From positions 305,314 through 369,313 of the forward strand of contig NZ_KB907456.1 in assembly GCF_000382045.1 (NCBI RefSeq): 64,000 nucleotides of DNA, given 5' to 3'. The stretch is from Variovorax atrisoli 110B (GTDB taxonomy: Bacteria; Pseudomonadota; Gammaproteobacteria; Burkholderiales; Burkholderiaceae_C). Of the stretch, positions 63,863 to 64,000 are shown piece by piece (position 1 is the first letter of the stretch; the number at the start of each line of letters is the position of its first letter). Under the pieces are notes generated by a model, which was not told the DNA's origin, made no database searches, and worked only from the letters and a program-made list of their open reading frames with translations. A program made the translations under genes and the position numbers.

Positions 63863-64000
63863 ATGAGCTACACCGCCCCCATCAAGGACATGCTGTTCGA
63901 CATCGAACACCTGGCCAACATCGGCGAGATCGCGAAGCTGCCCGGCTTCGAGGATGCCGGCCTCGAAACCGCACAGGCCGTGCTCGAAGAGTGCGCGCGC
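63863..64000 (+). CDS. Acyl-CoA dehydrogenase, N-terminal end (cut by window)
   Basis: 46 codons before the right edge. MSYTAPIKDMLFDIEHLANIGEIAKLPGFEDAGLETAQAVLEECAR resembles the N-terminal region of acyl-CoA dehydrogenases of the long (about 600-residue) group that includes DmdC-like enzymes. GGAG at 63852 supports the ATG. Being next to etfBA, it is a likely electron donor to that flavoprotein. Substrate cannot be judged from this fragment. Confidence 0.8.
   Translation, partial: MSYTAPIKDMLFDIEHLANIGEIAKLPGFEDAGLETAQAVLEECAR

Overview
The window is a GC-rich (about two thirds G+C) chromosomal stretch. Its gene content and gene-level resemblances point to a beta-proteobacterium of the Comamonadaceae, most likely Variovorax or a close relative. 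The markers are a ComEC tail, a circularly permuted ATP-grasp/alpha-E pair, a GlpSTPQV-type glycerol importer, etfBA, and short GC-rich intergenic repeats of the kind common in that family. The genus is an inference from remembered homologues, not a search. No rRNA, tRNA, CRISPR array, transposase or integrase was found.

Layout. 1-4090: the 3' end of comEC, a crotonase-family gene, and an ATP-grasp/alpha-E gene pair. 4355-16198: a two-partner secretion locus in the order exoprotein, small membrane protein, small lipoprotein, outer-membrane transporter, lipoprotein. The first four match the order of Burkholderia-type contact-dependent inhibition loci (bcpAIOB). The exoprotein ends in an ENN-type pretoxin junction and a 227-residue tip I cannot assign. 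The tip stop overlaps a four-helix membrane protein that is the obvious immunity candidate, and base composition drops sharply here. 16249-18562: a phosphoethanolamine-transferase-like enzyme and an SH3 protein. 18587-28784: glycerol catabolism (glpR-glpK divergent from glpD) and a glycerol ABC importer, closed by a clear terminator at 28839-28868. Its two ATPases carry complementary defects that leave one consensus ATP site.

28998-36628: a tightly packed set of nine genes that looks like a lipid natural-product cluster. It begins with DarA- and DarB-like dialkylresorcinol enzymes. A small unknown protein, a BtrH-like acyltransferase, an ABC-2 exporter, an acyl carrier protein and two more ketosynthase-fold proteins follow, one of them lacking the first active-site histidine. 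36633-42390 (minus strand): moxR, DUF58, a TgpA-type transglutaminase, a lytic transglycosylase and an HD-domain protein with overlapping ends. 42453-46220: a histone-deacetylase-family enzyme, an MscS channel, a SnoaL-like protein and an HTH regulator.

46350-61717 (all minus strand): a catabolic region that reads as amine, polyamine or amino-alcohol use. It has a dipeptide/oligopeptide-type ABC importer, two acetylpolyamine-amidohydrolase-like enzymes, a polyamine-type aminotransferase, a kinase/PLP phospho-lyase pair, an SDR, a D-2-hydroxyacid dehydrogenase, a DMT transporter, an FCD-type GntR regulator and a class II aldolase-like protein. 62104-64000: etfB-etfA, a terminator, and the start of an acyl-CoA dehydrogenase. 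A near-perfect 22-bp palindrome sits over the predicted etf transcription start.

The two best candidates for undescribed biology are the toxin tip/immunity pair at about 11942-13074 and the dialkylresorcinol-like cluster at 28998-36628.
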